DNA from: Bacillota bacterium | Lineage (GTDB): Bacteria > Bacillota > Clostridia > Lachnospirales > Lachnospiraceae | NCBI GenBank assembly: GCA_023399455.1 | Contig: JAEWPN010000164.1 | Coordinates: 1 to 21,965, forward strand | DNA length: 21,965 bases | Direction: 5' to 3' | In this document: positions 14,918 through 21,965 of the stretch, piece by piece | Numbering within the stretch: the stretch's first letter is position 1 | Layout of the letters: the number at the start of each line of letters is the position of its first letter | The notes under the pieces: generated by a model | What the model was told of the DNA's origin: nothing | The model's database searches: none | What the model saw: the letters and a program-made list of their open reading frames with translations, nothing else | Position numbers and translations under genes: made by a program

Positions 14918-15619
14918 ATGCCGGGCGCGAGCAAAAATATATTGGTTGTAGACGATGAACCTAAGATACTCGAGGTGATTTCCGCACTTTTGGAGAGCAA
15001 GGGCTTTCATGTATTTCCCGCCGAGAGCGGCGGGAAGGCCCTCGAGATATTCGATAGGGAGAATATTACGCTGGTAGTTTTGGATTTGATGCTGCCCGAT
15101 ATTTCGGGCGAGGAGGTCTGCAGGGCGATACGAAGGAAGTCGAGAGTACCGGTCCTGATGCTTACTGCCAAGGCGGAAGAGAATGATTTGCTGTATGGCT
15201 TGGAAATCGGCGCTGACGATTATATCACCAAGCCTTTCAGCTTAAAGGAATTATATGCGCGCATGGAGGCCATTTTGCGAAGGACGCAGAATGACCTTAT
15301 GCCGTTAAACGTGAGAAATTCGTTTCATAACGGCGATTTCATCGTGGATTTTGAAAAAAATTTTTTTCAGAAGTCGGGACATACAGTCAGCCTGACGCCC
15401 AATGAAATCAAAATATTGTCGGCCCTTATCAAATATCCCGGGAAGGTATTTACCAGAGAAGAACTCATTGGAATTGCATTGGGCAGCGAGTTCGAGGGCT
15501 ATGACAGGGCTATCGACAGTCATGTCAAAAACCTGCGCCAGAAGATCGAGGATGACCCGAAAAAGCCGGTATATGTCCTGACCGTTCACGGACTGGGCTA
15601 CAAATTTGGAGGCGATTAG
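14918..15619 (+). CDS. OmpR/PhoB-type response regulator
   Basis: A 233-aa two-domain regulator. The receiver domain (about 6-120) has the acidic pocket D12-D13, phospho-acceptor D56 (VVLDLMLPD), T83 and K105 (DYITKPF). The C-terminal winged helix (about 135-232) has the OmpR signature (LTPNEIKILSAL, DSHVKNLRQKIEDDP, VHGLGYKF). ATG 14918 is preferred, with TGGAG 5-6 bases upstream; a TTG at 14900 would be the longest frame but lacks a site. It pairs with the kinase beginning 4 bases after its stop. Downstream of copZ in the same direction, it probably responds to copper or envelope stress, by analogy with CopRS/CusRS systems. Confidence 0.92.
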   Translation: MPGASKNILVVDDEPKILEVISALLESKGFHVFPAESGGKALEIFDRENITLVVLDLMLPDISGEEVCRAIRRKSRVPVLMLTAKAEENDLLYGLEIGADDYITKPFSLKELYARMEAILRRTQNDLMPLNVRNSFHNGDFIVDFEKNFFQKSGHTVSLTPNEIKILSALIKYPGKVFTREELIGIALGSEFEGYDRAIDSHVKNLRQKIEDDPKKPVYVLTVHGLGYKFGGD

Positions 15620-15623
15620 AATT

Positions 15624-17006
15624 ATGCGGAGTTTAAGAACCCAGCTGTCTTTATCCATACTGCTGATCGTGTTGGTTACTGTGGCGCTCACCAGTGTATT
15701 TTCCAATTGGTTCATCAACCAGGAGTTCGAGGACTACATCGCCAGGCAGGAGCAGGTACGAAGCGAGAATATCGTAAGCGATCTGGGTGCCCAGTACAAT
15801 GGGCTCACGCGCAGTTGGAATCAGGACTTCCTGCATACCATAGGTATGTATGCTTTATATGAAAGCTATATTTTAAAAATTTATGATGTGGACGGAAAGC
15901 TGCTTTGGGATGCGGAGAATCATGACATGTCCAAATGCTGGCAGGTTATGGATGAGATTTCTGCACGAATGGAGAAGCTGAAGAAGGACGGAGGCTTTGT
16001 ATCCCATACCTATGATATCGAACAGGGCGGGGAGAAGGTGGGCTCTGTTTCCGTTACCTATTACGGACCTTTCTTTTTCAGCGAGAATGACTTCCGCTTC
16101 ATTAAGACACTAAATATCCTCCTGCTCATAATCGGCGCTCTGGCAGGATTTTTTTCTATTGTGGTGGGAAGTCTGATGGCTCGCCGGATAGCGAGGCCTG
16201 TGACGAAGACCGCCTATATCGCCAAGGAGATTTCAGAAGGAAACTACGATATCCGCTTTGAAAGCGAGACGAATACCAGAGAGCTTAACGATTTGGTAAC
16301 CGCTATCAACCAGCTTGCAGATGCGTTAAATGAACAGGAGAATCTGAGAAAGAGACTGACTACGGATATCGCCCATGAGCTTCGTACTCCTCTTACCGCA
16401 GTAGGATCCCATCTGGAGGCAATGCTGGAAGGAGTATGGGAGCCTACGCCGGAACGGCTTTCCGGCTGTCATGAGGAGATACTTCGCCTTGGCAATCTGG
16501 TTGCAGATCTGGGGCGCCTGGCCAAGGTGGAGGGAGATAACCTGAAGCTGCAAAAGCAGCAGACAGACCTATTGGAAATTGCTAAGGCGGCCTTCGAAAC
16601 ATTGGAGGCGGAAGGAGCAAAGAAGGAACTTACCATGTCTGTAGGGGGAGAATCCTCTGTGATATCTGCGGATAGAAGTAGAATGCTTCAAGTGATGATA
16701 AACCTCTTATCCAACGCCGTTAAATATACGCCGGAGGGCGGAAGTATTTCCATCCAAGTGTCGGATGCTCCGGGAGAGGGCTGTATTCGGGTGAAGGATA
16801 ACGGCATCGGGATTCCGGAGAAGGAACTGGCTCTCATTTTCGAACGTTTTTACCGGACAGACAAGTCACGCAGCCGCAAAACGGGCGGCGCAGGAATCGG
16901 CCTGACTATTGCCAAATCTATCGTTGCAGCTCATGGCGGTACGATAACTGTAAGCAGTAAGGTGAATGAAGGAAGCTGTTTTACGGTGACCATACCTAAA
17001 AAATAA
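15624..17006 (+). CDS. Sensor histidine kinase, partner of the adjacent regulator
   Basis: A 460-aa classical membrane kinase. First membrane segment about residues 9-28, extracytoplasmic sensor about 29-160, second segment about 162-186, HAMP about 187-240. The HisKA domain has phosphorylation site H251 (DIAHELRTPLTAV). The ATPase domain has an N-box (MINLLSNAVKYTPEGG), G1 (VKDNGIGIP), F-box (FERFYRTDKSRSR) and G2 (GGAGIGLTI). The external domain has one cysteine (C105), His and Met residues, but no obvious copper-binding cluster. ATG 15624 follows TTGGAGG, which lies within the end of the response-regulator gene; a longer TTG start at 15606 would overlap that site. The signal is inferred as copper or envelope stress from the neighbours. 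Confidence 0.93.
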   Translation: MRSLRTQLSLSILLIVLVTVALTSVFSNWFINQEFEDYIARQEQVRSENIVSDLGAQYNGLTRSWNQDFLHTIGMYALYESYILKIYDVDGKLLWDAENHDMSKCWQVMDEISARMEKLKKDGGFVSHTYDIEQGGEKVGSVSVTYYGPFFFSENDFRFIKTLNILLLIIGALAGFFSIVVGSLMARRIARPVTKTAYIAKEISEGNYDIRFESETNTRELNDLVTAINQLADALNEQENLRKRLTTDIAHELRTPLTAVGSHLEAMLEGVWEPTPERLSGCHEEILRLGNLVADLGRLAKVEGDNLKLQKQQTDLLEIAKAAFETLEAEGAKKELTMSVGGESSVISADRSRMLQVMINLLSNAVKYTPEGGSISIQVSDAPGEGCIRVKDNGIGIPEKELALIFERFYRTDKSRSRKTGGAGIGLTIAKSIVAAHGGTITVSSKVNEGSCFTVTIPKK

Positions 17007-17023
17007 AAGTGCATACGGCATGT

Positions 17024-17050
17024 AAAAAATCTGCGAAGGCAGATTTTTTT
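17024..17050 (+). terminator. Intrinsic terminator after the histidine kinase
   Basis: AAAAAATCTGC (17024-17034), loop GAAG, GCAGATTTTTT (17039-17049), with the T run continuing to about 17051. It closes the copper operon. Confidence 0.9.
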
Positions 17051-17060
17051 TGTAATAGGA

Positions 17061-17143
17061 TTAGAGCGTCAAAAGTACCTTTTGACACCCTAACGATAAT
17101 AAGAAAAGTACTCTTATTACACAAAAATCAAGGTGGATTTTTT
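17061..17143. repeat. Three further consecutive hairpins before the ABC promoter
   Basis: Within 83 bases: (i) GTCAAAAGTACCTTTTGAC (17068-17086; perfect 8-bp arms around TAC), extended imperfectly to TTAG/CTAA at 17061-17064 and 17090-17093; (ii) TAATAAGA (17097-17104) / TCTTATTA (17112-17119) with a 7-base loop AAAGTAC; (iii) AAAAATC (17123-17129) / GATTTTT (17136-17142). The last resembles a terminator. With the preceding terminator they make four hairpins in a row in this 336-base gap, which holds no gene. Confidence 0.6.
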
Positions 17144-17179
17144 CCATAAAATATATAAAATTTAATTTCATAAAAAGTG

Positions 17180-17208
17180 TTGACAATATAAATAATCAAT
17201 AATATACT
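17180..17208 (+). promoter_or_regulatory. Consensus sigma-70 promoter of the ABC importer operon
   Basis: TTGACA (17180-17185), exactly 17 bases, TATACT (17203-17208). Predicted transcription start near 17215, giving a leader of about 128 bases before the first permease. Confidence 0.85.
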
Positions 17209-17244
17209 AAACCTATAGAATTGATAGGAATTGATTTCAATCGT

Positions 17245-17309
17245 GCGGCATCGCTTAGAAGCGCCGAAGGATGGGAAGCAGGTACGAGCGTATATATGCT
17301 TCTTTTTTT
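17245..17309 (+). promoter_or_regulatory. Possible attenuator in the ABC operon leader
   Basis: A terminator-like hairpin GAAGCA (17275-17280) / TGCTTC (17297-17302) is followed by seven T (17303-17309), before the first gene. Upstream, CGGC-AT-CGCT-TAGA-AGCG-CCG (17246-17265) can form a hairpin, while AGAAGC (17258-17263) can instead pair with GCTTCT (17298-17303). This gives a choice between mutually exclusive structures. No known riboswitch class is recognised, and the leader is too short for a normal T-box. The stem is only 6 bp with a 16-base loop, so this is tentative. Confidence 0.4.
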
Positions 17310-17342
17310 GCGCCGAAACAAAAGGGAGAAGGAGAGAGACGG

Positions 17343-18020
17343 ATGGATTTGGAATTTATGAGAACACATTTGCAGCTTTATACCGAGGCGGCGTGGTTGA
17401 CATTAAGAATAGCTGCTGTGGGAATTCTGCTGGCATTTCTGATCGGTCTGGTAACGAGCATAGTAAAATATTTGAAGATACCGGTACTGACACAGATAGC
17501 GAATACTTATATAGAACTGTCGAGAAATACTCCGCTTTTAATACAGCTTTTTTTTCTATATTTTGGTCTTCCCAAGCTGGGAGTGGTGCTTAGCTCAGAA
17601 AGCTGCGGGATTATTGGACTGGCGTTTTTAGGAGGCAGCTACATGTCGGAGGCGTTTCGTTCGGGACTAGATAATGTGGCGCAGATACAGACGCAGTCGG
17701 GATTAAGTCTGGGTTTTACAAACAGCCAGATATTCCGGCATATCGTACTTCCGCAGGCAGTATCAACCTCTGTTCCTCTGTTTTGTGCCAATGTTATTTT
17801 TTTGATAAAAGAAACTTCGGTGTTCAGCGCGGTGGCGCTGGCGGATCTGATGTTTGTCGCAAAGGATTTGATCGGCATTTATTACAAGACGGATGAAGCG
17901 TTGTTTATGCTGGTGTCGGCTTATCTGGTGATTCTGCTTCCGATATCCGTCCTTGCATCATTCATAGAAAGGAGAGTGCGCTATGCAGGATTTGGGGATA
18001 CAAGTGCTGTTTCAGGGTAG
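17343..18020 (+). CDS. Polar amino acid ABC transporter permease 1
   Basis: A 225-aa inner-membrane permease of the HisM/GlnP family, with about five membrane segments. It has the cytoplasmic EAA-type coupling loop (EAFRSGLDNVAQIQTQSGLSLG, followed by IVLPQAV) at about residues 100-140, and the RNTPLLIQLFFLYFGLP motif typical of amino acid permeases. ATG 17343 follows AAGGAG by 8 bases; the open frame extends upstream into the leader, but that part overlaps the attenuator. Its 3' end overlaps the second permease by 38 bases. It should form a heterodimer with that protein, energised by the ATPase downstream. Confidence 0.93.
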   Translation: MDLEFMRTHLQLYTEAAWLTLRIAAVGILLAFLIGLVTSIVKYLKIPVLTQIANTYIELSRNTPLLIQLFFLYFGLPKLGVVLSSESCGIIGLAFLGGSYMSEAFRSGLDNVAQIQTQSGLSLGFTNSQIFRHIVLPQAVSTSVPLFCANVIFLIKETSVFSAVALADLMFVAKDLIGIYYKTDEALFMLVSAYLVILLPISVLASFIERRVRYAGFGDTSAVSG

Positions 18021-18660
18021 GAATTTTATAAGGCTGTGGGAAGGCTTGTGGGTAACCCTCCGCATCGCGGTAATTGCTATGGCGCTTTCTATTTTGCTTG
18101 GTTTCCTTTTAGGAATGGTCATGACGATGCACAATAGGGCGGTGCGATGTATTACGAGGCTTTATCTGGAAACTGTCAGAATCTTACCTCAGTTGGTTCT
18201 GCTTTTCCTCGTATATTTCGGCGCGGCGAAGCATTTGGGAATCAACATGTCGGGTGAGACAGCGGCTATTATCGTATTCACTTTTTGGGGCACAGCGGAA
18301 ATGGGCGATTTGGTGCGAGGCGCTCTCATCTCCACACCGAAACACCAATACGAAAGCGCAGGCGGCTTGGGGATGAATAAGCTGCAGACCTATTTTTATG
18401 TAATCATCCCCCAAACGATAAGGAGATTGCTGCCTCCTGCCGTGAATCTGCTTACAAGAATGATAAAGACTACATCTCTGGTGGTGCTCATAGGCGTGGT
18501 TGAAGTAGTAAAAGTGGGAAAGCAGATCATAGACGCCTCGAGGTATCAGACGCCCACCGCTGCGCTTTGGATATACGGAGTGATATTCATCATGTATTTC
18601 ATCGTTTGTTATCCGTTTTCGAGGCTGTCGCTATGGCTGGAAAAGAAATACGAAATTTAG
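17983..18660 (+). CDS. Polar amino acid ABC transporter permease 2
   Basis: A 225-aa permease of the same family, with five predicted membrane segments. Its coupling loop reads GDLVRGALISTPKHQYESAGGLGMNK, followed by VIIPQTIRRLLPP. AAAGGAG in the end of permease 1 precedes its ATG, and the 38-base overlap implies coupled translation. In this copy RILPQLVLLFLVYFG replaces the RNTPLLIQ motif of the partner, so the two are clearly diverged subunits rather than a recent duplication. Confidence 0.93.
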   Translation: MQDLGIQVLFQGRNFIRLWEGLWVTLRIAVIAMALSILLGFLLGMVMTMHNRAVRCITRLYLETVRILPQLVLLFLVYFGAAKHLGINMSGETAAIIVFTFWGTAEMGDLVRGALISTPKHQYESAGGLGMNKLQTYFYVIIPQTIRRLLPPAVNLLTRMIKTTSLVVLIGVVEVVKVGKQIIDASRYQTPTAALWIYGVIFIMYFIVCYPFSRLSLWLEKKYEI

Positions 18661-18676
18661 AGAGGCAAAATGAAAA

Positions 18677-19429
18677 ATGAATGAAGTTTTACAGGTAAAG
18701 CATTTGACAAAATCATATGAAAAAAACAAGCCGGTATTGAAGAATATCAATTTTAACCTGCAAAAGGGAGAGGTTGTAGTCATTGTAGGGCCATCGGGAT
18801 GCGGTAAGAGCACTTTTTTAAGGTGCCTGAATCTGCTGGAACCCATCGATGAGGGAAGCATCGTTTTAGGCGGTGAGACCATAGACAGAAAAGATAAGAA
18901 CGTTCATCAGCACAGACAGAAAATAGGTATGGTCTTTCAAAGCTATGAATTGTTTCCTCATCTTAGCATTATGAATAACATTCTGCTGGCACCGGTAAAG
19001 GTACAGAAGAGAGACCGGAAGGAAGCGGAACGGGAGGCATCAGCCCTGTTAGAGAGGGTGGGTCTGTCTGATAAAAAGGATGCGTTCCCAAGGCAGCTGT
19101 CCGGCGGGCAGAAGCAGAGAGTTGCCATAGTACGTGCCCTTATCATGAATCCGGAGGTACTGCTTCTGGATGAAATCACTGCGGCGCTGGACCCGGAAAT
19201 GGTCCGCGAGGTGCTTCAGGTAGTGCTGAAACTGGCACAGGAGGGTATGACGATGGCAATCGTAACCCATGAAATGGAATTTGCAAAGGCGGTGGCGGAC
19301 AGAGTCATATTTATGGATCAGGGAGTCATCGTAGAGGAGAATACGGCGAAGGAATTTTTCGCCTATCCTAAGACGGAAAGAGCAAAGCAGTTTCTAAATA
19401 CGTTTCATTATGAAGCGTTAGAAATATAA
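18677..19429 (+). CDS. Polar amino acid ABC transporter ATPase
   Basis: A 250-aa cytoplasmic ATPase of the GlnQ/HisP type with all motifs: Walker [10 protein letters not shown] (38-46), Q-loop Q88, signature LSGGQKQR (141-148), Walker B VLLLDE (161-166) and H-loop H198 (IVTHEM). The signature reads [13 protein letters not shown], with V in place of the more usual A before RAL. It begins 16 bases after permease 2 with a modest AGAGG site, and would drive import by the two permeases. Confidence 0.95.
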   Translation: MNEVLQVKHLTKSYEKNKPVLKNINFNLQKGEVVVIVGPSGCGKSTFLRCLNLLEPIDEGSIVLGGETIDRKDKNVHQHRQKIGMVFQSYELFPHLSIMNNILLAPVKVQKRDRKEAEREASALLERVGLSDKKDAFPRQLSGGQKQRVAIVRALIMNPEVLLLDEITAALDPEMVREVLQVVLKLAQEGMTMAIVTHEMEFAKAVADRVIFMDQGVIVEENTAKEFFAYPKTERAKQFLNTFHYEALEI

Positions 19430-19450
19430 ACAAAATGAAGGAGGATTATT

Positions 19451-20416
19451 ATGAAGAAGAAATTATTAGGAGTTATCTTGACGGCAGGTCTGTTAGCAGG
19501 TGTACTGGCAGGCTGCGGACAGACACAGGAGGCGGCTTCCACGGCTGCACCGGCAGCGGAAGAAACAGCACCGGCAGCAGAAAGCGAAGCGGCGGAGGAA
19601 GAAAGTGCCGCAGAGCCGGCTGCAGCAGAATCGGAAGACGCTTCCGCTTCGGCGCAGGCGAGAAGTTTAGAGGACATTAAAGTGGACGGAAAGCTGGTAA
19701 TTGGCGTATTCAGTGACAAAAACCCTTTTGGCTACGTAGATGCCAACGGTGATGTACAAGGATATGATGTGTATTTTGCAAAGCGCCTTGCATTGGATCT
19801 ATTCGGCAGTGAGGATGCGGTAGAATTCGTATATGTAGAGGCAGCCAGCCGCGTTGAGTATTTGAAATCCGCAAAGGTAGACATTATCCTGGCTAACTTT
19901 ACCGTGACGGATGAAAGAAGCGAGCAGGTAGATTTCGCATTACCTTATATGAAGGTAGCCCTGGGCGTGGTTTCTCCGGAGGGCAGTCTGATAACGGATG
20001 TAGAGCAGTTGCAGGGAAAGACGCTTATCGTAGTAAAAGGAACTACAGCAGAAACTTATTTCCAGGAGAACTATCCTGAGATCAATCTTTTGAAATTCGA
20101 TGAGTATCAGGAAGCGTATGATGCTCTGGCAGACGGAAGAGGAGATGCTTTCTCCACGGATAATACGGAAGTATTGGCTTGGGCTTTGCAGAACAAAGGC
20201 TTTGCGGTAGGTATTGAATCTATTGGAAATCTGGATACGATCGCTCCGGCGGTACAGAAGGGCAATACGGAGCTGCTTAACTGGATCAATGAAGAAATTG
20301 AGGGCTTGGCAGCAGAGCAGTTCTTCCACAAGGATTTCGAAGAAACCCTGAAGCCGGTATACGGAGACAGCGTGGATGCTGACAGCTTGGTAGTAGAGGG
20401 CGGAATTGTAGATTAA
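19451..20416 (+). CDS. CjaA-like amino acid (probably cysteine) binding lipoprotein
   Basis: A 321-aa lipoprotein receptor: signal peptide with lipobox LAGC (lipidated C22), an Ala/Glu-rich linker to about residue 70, and a type-3 solute-binding domain (about 75-321). The domain reads closely like Campylobacter CjaA, a cysteine-binding protein: GVFSDKNPFGYVD, QGYDVYFAKRLA, RVEYLKSAKVDIILANFT, VDFALPYMKVALGVV, KGTTAETYF, and the end VVEGG. Cysteine (or cystine) is therefore the best guess for substrate, from recalled family resemblance. AAGGAGG lies 7 bases before ATG. It is the last gene of the importer operon. Cysteine supply would suit both the tRNA-thiolation genes and copper buffering in this window, but no regulatory link is shown. 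Confidence 0.9.
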   Translation: MKKKLLGVILTAGLLAGVLAGCGQTQEAASTAAPAAEETAPAAESEAAEEESAAEPAAAESEDASASAQARSLEDIKVDGKLVIGVFSDKNPFGYVDANGDVQGYDVYFAKRLALDLFGSEDAVEFVYVEAASRVEYLKSAKVDIILANFTVTDERSEQVDFALPYMKVALGVVSPEGSLITDVEQLQGKTLIVVKGTTAETYFQENYPEINLLKFDEYQEAYDALADGRGDAFSTDNTEVLAWALQNKGFAVGIESIGNLDTIAPAVQKGNTELLNWINEEIEGLAAEQFFHKDFEETLKPVYGDSVDADSLVVEGGIVD

Positions 20417-20430
20417 TGAAGCATATTCAC

Positions 20431-20460
20431 AAAAAATAGGACCGAAAGGTCCTATTTATT
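20431..20460. terminator. Bidirectional terminator shared by convergent genes
   Basis: A perfect 10-bp stem AAATAGGACC (20434-20443), GAAA tetraloop, GGTCCTATTT (20448-20457), flanked by an A-run (20431-20436) that gives a U-tract on the minus transcript. The stop codon of the minus-strand gene (20454-20452) lies inside the stem. Confidence 0.85.
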
Positions 20461-21965
20461 TAAGTTTTTCTGTGCGGTGGAAAGCATCAGTTTTATTCTG
20501 TTCAACTGGTTTACCTCGCTGGCGCCCGGGTCATAATCGATGGCAACGATGTTGGAAAGCGGATATTGCTTCCGAAGCTCCTTTATGACACCTTTTCCTA
20601 CCACATGGTTAGGAAGGCAGCCAAAAGGCTGGGTACATACGATATTGTTAACGTCCCCGTGTATCAGTTCCACCATTTCGCCGGTTAAGAACCAGCCTTC
20701 GCCGGTCTGATTGCCGATGGATACGATAGACTTCGCATAATTCACGATTTTGTATATGCTTACCGGAGGATGGAAATGTTTGCTCTTCTCAAATGCTTTC
20801 CTTGCGGAAGCGCGCAGGAATTCGATGCCGTCGATGCCCAGTTTGGAAACGATGGCTGTTTTCTTGCTCATGCCAAGTTCCTCCGCTTTATATATTTGGT
20901 TATAGAAGCAGTAAAGCATGAAATCGATCAAATCAGGAACCACAGCTTCCGCACCCTCCGACTCCAAAAGCTCCACCAGATGATTGTTGGCGGCAGGAGC
21001 AAATTTTACAAGGATTTCTCCTACAATACCGACCTTCGGCTTCACCTCTTCTGTAATGGGTATTGCATCGAAGTCCCCCACGATTAAGCGGCACATTTTT
21101 CTGAATTTGAAATAATTCATATGCTTTGCGGATACGAAGTCCTGACATTGCTTCAACCATTTCGAATGAACCTTCTCCACCGAGCCGGCCTCTTTTTCAT
21201 AAGGCCGCATACGATAGATGCAGCGCATGAAAATGTCCCCGAAGATAGCCCCGTAGGCGGCACGCATAAGCAAATCCGCATTCAGGCTAAAGCCCGGATT
21301 GGTTTCGATGCCTGCCATGTTGAGAGATATAACAGGAATCTGAGGCATCCCCGCCTTTTCGAAAGCCCTTCGTATAAAACCTACGTAGTTGGTAGCGCGG
21401 CATCCGCCTCCGGTTTGTGACATGATGACAGCTACTTTATTTAAGTCATATTTTCCTGACAAGAGTGCATCCATAATCTGCCCTACGACCATCAGGGACG
21501 GATAACAGGCATCGTTATTTACATATTTGAGCCCTATGTCTACGGCATGCTTGTTGTCGTTGGACAATACCTCGAAGTTATAGCCGCAGGATCTGAAGGC
21601 CGGTTCCAATATTTCGAAATGAATAGGTGACATCTGGGGGCAGAGAATTGTATATTCCTCGCGCATTTTTTCCGTAAACTGAACCTTACGGATAGCAGAG
21701 GAGCGAATTTCCCGCTCCTGCTTTTTGCTATCTCTGACACGGATTGCAGAGAGCAGGGAACGGACACGAATTCTCGCCGCTCCAAGGTTGTTTACCTCGT
21801 CAATTTTTAAGCAGGTATAGATCTTACCCGAACCGGAAAGGATGTCGCTTACCTGATCGGTGGTAACGGCGTCCAGACCGCAGCCGAAGGAATTCAGCTG
21901 GATCAGGTCCAGATCTTCTCTTGTTTTTACGAAGCTTGCCGCAGCATAGAGTCTTGAATGATACA
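20452..21965 (-). CDS. 2-hydroxyacyl-CoA dehydratase activase-like giant protein, C-terminal part
   Basis: Open reading continues from the stop at 20454-20452 without interruption to the right edge of the window (503 residues seen), so this is a partial gene whose start lies outside. An internal ATG at 21666 is not the real start: the frame upstream is coding-like ([42 protein letters not shown]). Motifs include [33 protein letters not shown] and [26 protein letters not shown]. These match the C-terminal region of the about 1400-aa clostridial proteins annotated as CoA-substrate-specific enzyme activase/DUF2229 (2-hydroxyglutaryl-CoA dehydratase-related), which couple ATP hydrolysis and an Fe-S cluster to reductive chemistry. 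The exact substrate is unknown; many such proteins have no assigned role. Conserved cysteines (SFGCG, DACYP, GGGC, FGC) could ligate Fe-S. Confidence 0.85.
   Translation of the reverse strand, partial: YHSRLYAAASFVKTREDLDLIQLNSFGCGLDAVTTDQVSDILSGSGKIYTCLKIDEVNNLGAARIRVRSLLSAIRVRDSKKQEREIRSSAIRKVQFTEKMREEYTILCPQMSPIHFEILEPAFRSCGYNFEVLSNDNKHAVDIGLKYVNNDACYPSLMVVGQIMDALLSGKYDLNKVAVIMSQTGGGCRATNYVGFIRRAFEKAGMPQIPVISLNMAGIETNPGFSLNADLLMRAAYGAIFGDIFMRCIYRMRPYEKEAGSVEKVHSKWLKQCQDFVSAKHMNYFKFRKMCRLIVGDFDAIPITEEVKPKVGIVGEILVKFAPAANNHLVELLESEGAEAVVPDLIDFMLYCFYNQIYKAEELGMSKKTAIVSKLGIDGIEFLRASARKAFEKSKHFHPPVSIYKIVNYAKSIVSIGNQTGEGWFLTGEMVELIHGDVNNIVCTQPFGCLPNHVVGKGVIKELRKQYPLSNIVAIDYDPGASEVNQLNRIKLMLSTAQKNLNK

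Noticed and set aside
17061..17143. CRISPR-like repeats
   Set aside because: The hairpins differ in sequence and have no regular spacing, so they are not an array.
17271..17342. Longer start for the first permease
   Set aside because: The extra 24 residues are translated from the leader hairpin, and AAGGAG is placed for ATG 17343.
17215..17342. T-box or SAM riboswitch in the ABC leader
   Set aside because: Too short for a typical T-box and no recognisable T-box sequence or S-box motifs; kept only as a generic attenuator candidate.
20452..21666. Complete 404-aa gene starting at 21666
   Set aside because: The frame stays open and coding-like to the window edge, so the internal ATG is not the start.

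Overview
The window reads as chromosomal DNA of an anaerobic low-to-mid GC Firmicute, most likely a Clostridia/Lachnospiraceae-type gut bacterium. The basis is strong AGGAGG-type ribosome binding sites, intrinsic terminators with U-tracts, lipoprotein rather than periplasmic solute-binding proteins, an oleate hydratase, and the tail of a giant 2-hydroxyacyl-CoA dehydratase activase-type protein of the kind common in Clostridia. This is inference from gene content; there is no rRNA or tRNA in the window to anchor taxonomy.

Layout. (1) 1-1195 is AT-rich with palindromic repeats at the left edge, a GNAT acetyltransferase and a small frameshifted gene remnant; it looks like accessory DNA. (2) 1196-2480 holds a diguanylate cyclase with a cysteine-rich N-terminal domain and a 75-aa coiled-coil protein, closed by a terminator. 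(3) 2486-5186 is a probable operon: a TcdA-type E1-like tRNA-modification enzyme, a rhodanese-TtcA-like fusion (a thiolation enzyme carrying its own sulfur-carrier domain) and a TetR regulator. (4) 5207-7087 is a single-gene unit for oleate hydratase, with a candidate operator in front and a bidirectional terminator behind.

(5) 7062-17050 is the main accessory system: a copper (or copper/iron) handling island. A TetR regulator, followed through an ATGA overlap by a 57-aa cysteine-rich protein, runs leftward. It is divergent from a membrane protein that fuses an HMA metal-binding domain, a TauE/SafE (DsbD_2-like) membrane domain and two cupredoxin-like domains. That gene is followed by a 38-aa membrane peptide with an HWHC motif and a lipoprotein of the DUF2318/FtrD type. 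A convergent HxlR regulator is in turn divergent from copA (Cu+ P-type ATPase). CopA is followed by an unrecognised membrane-anchored 241-aa protein, copZ, and an OmpR-type response regulator and histidine kinase. Together these would bind copper in the cytoplasm (CopZ and HMA domains), export it (CopA), handle it outside the membrane (cupredoxin and DUF2318 lipoprotein) and sense it (two-component system, HxlR, TetR).

(6) 17061-20460 carries four consecutive hairpins, a consensus sigma-70 promoter, a leader with a terminator-like hairpin, and a polar amino-acid ABC importer (two permeases, ATPase, lipoprotein receptor). The receptor resembles the Campylobacter cysteine-binding protein CjaA, so cysteine is the best substrate guess. 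(7) 20452-21965, minus strand, is the C-terminal third of the dehydratase-activase-like protein, running off the right edge of the window.

No CRISPR array, intact transposase, prophage gene, tRNA or rRNA was seen.
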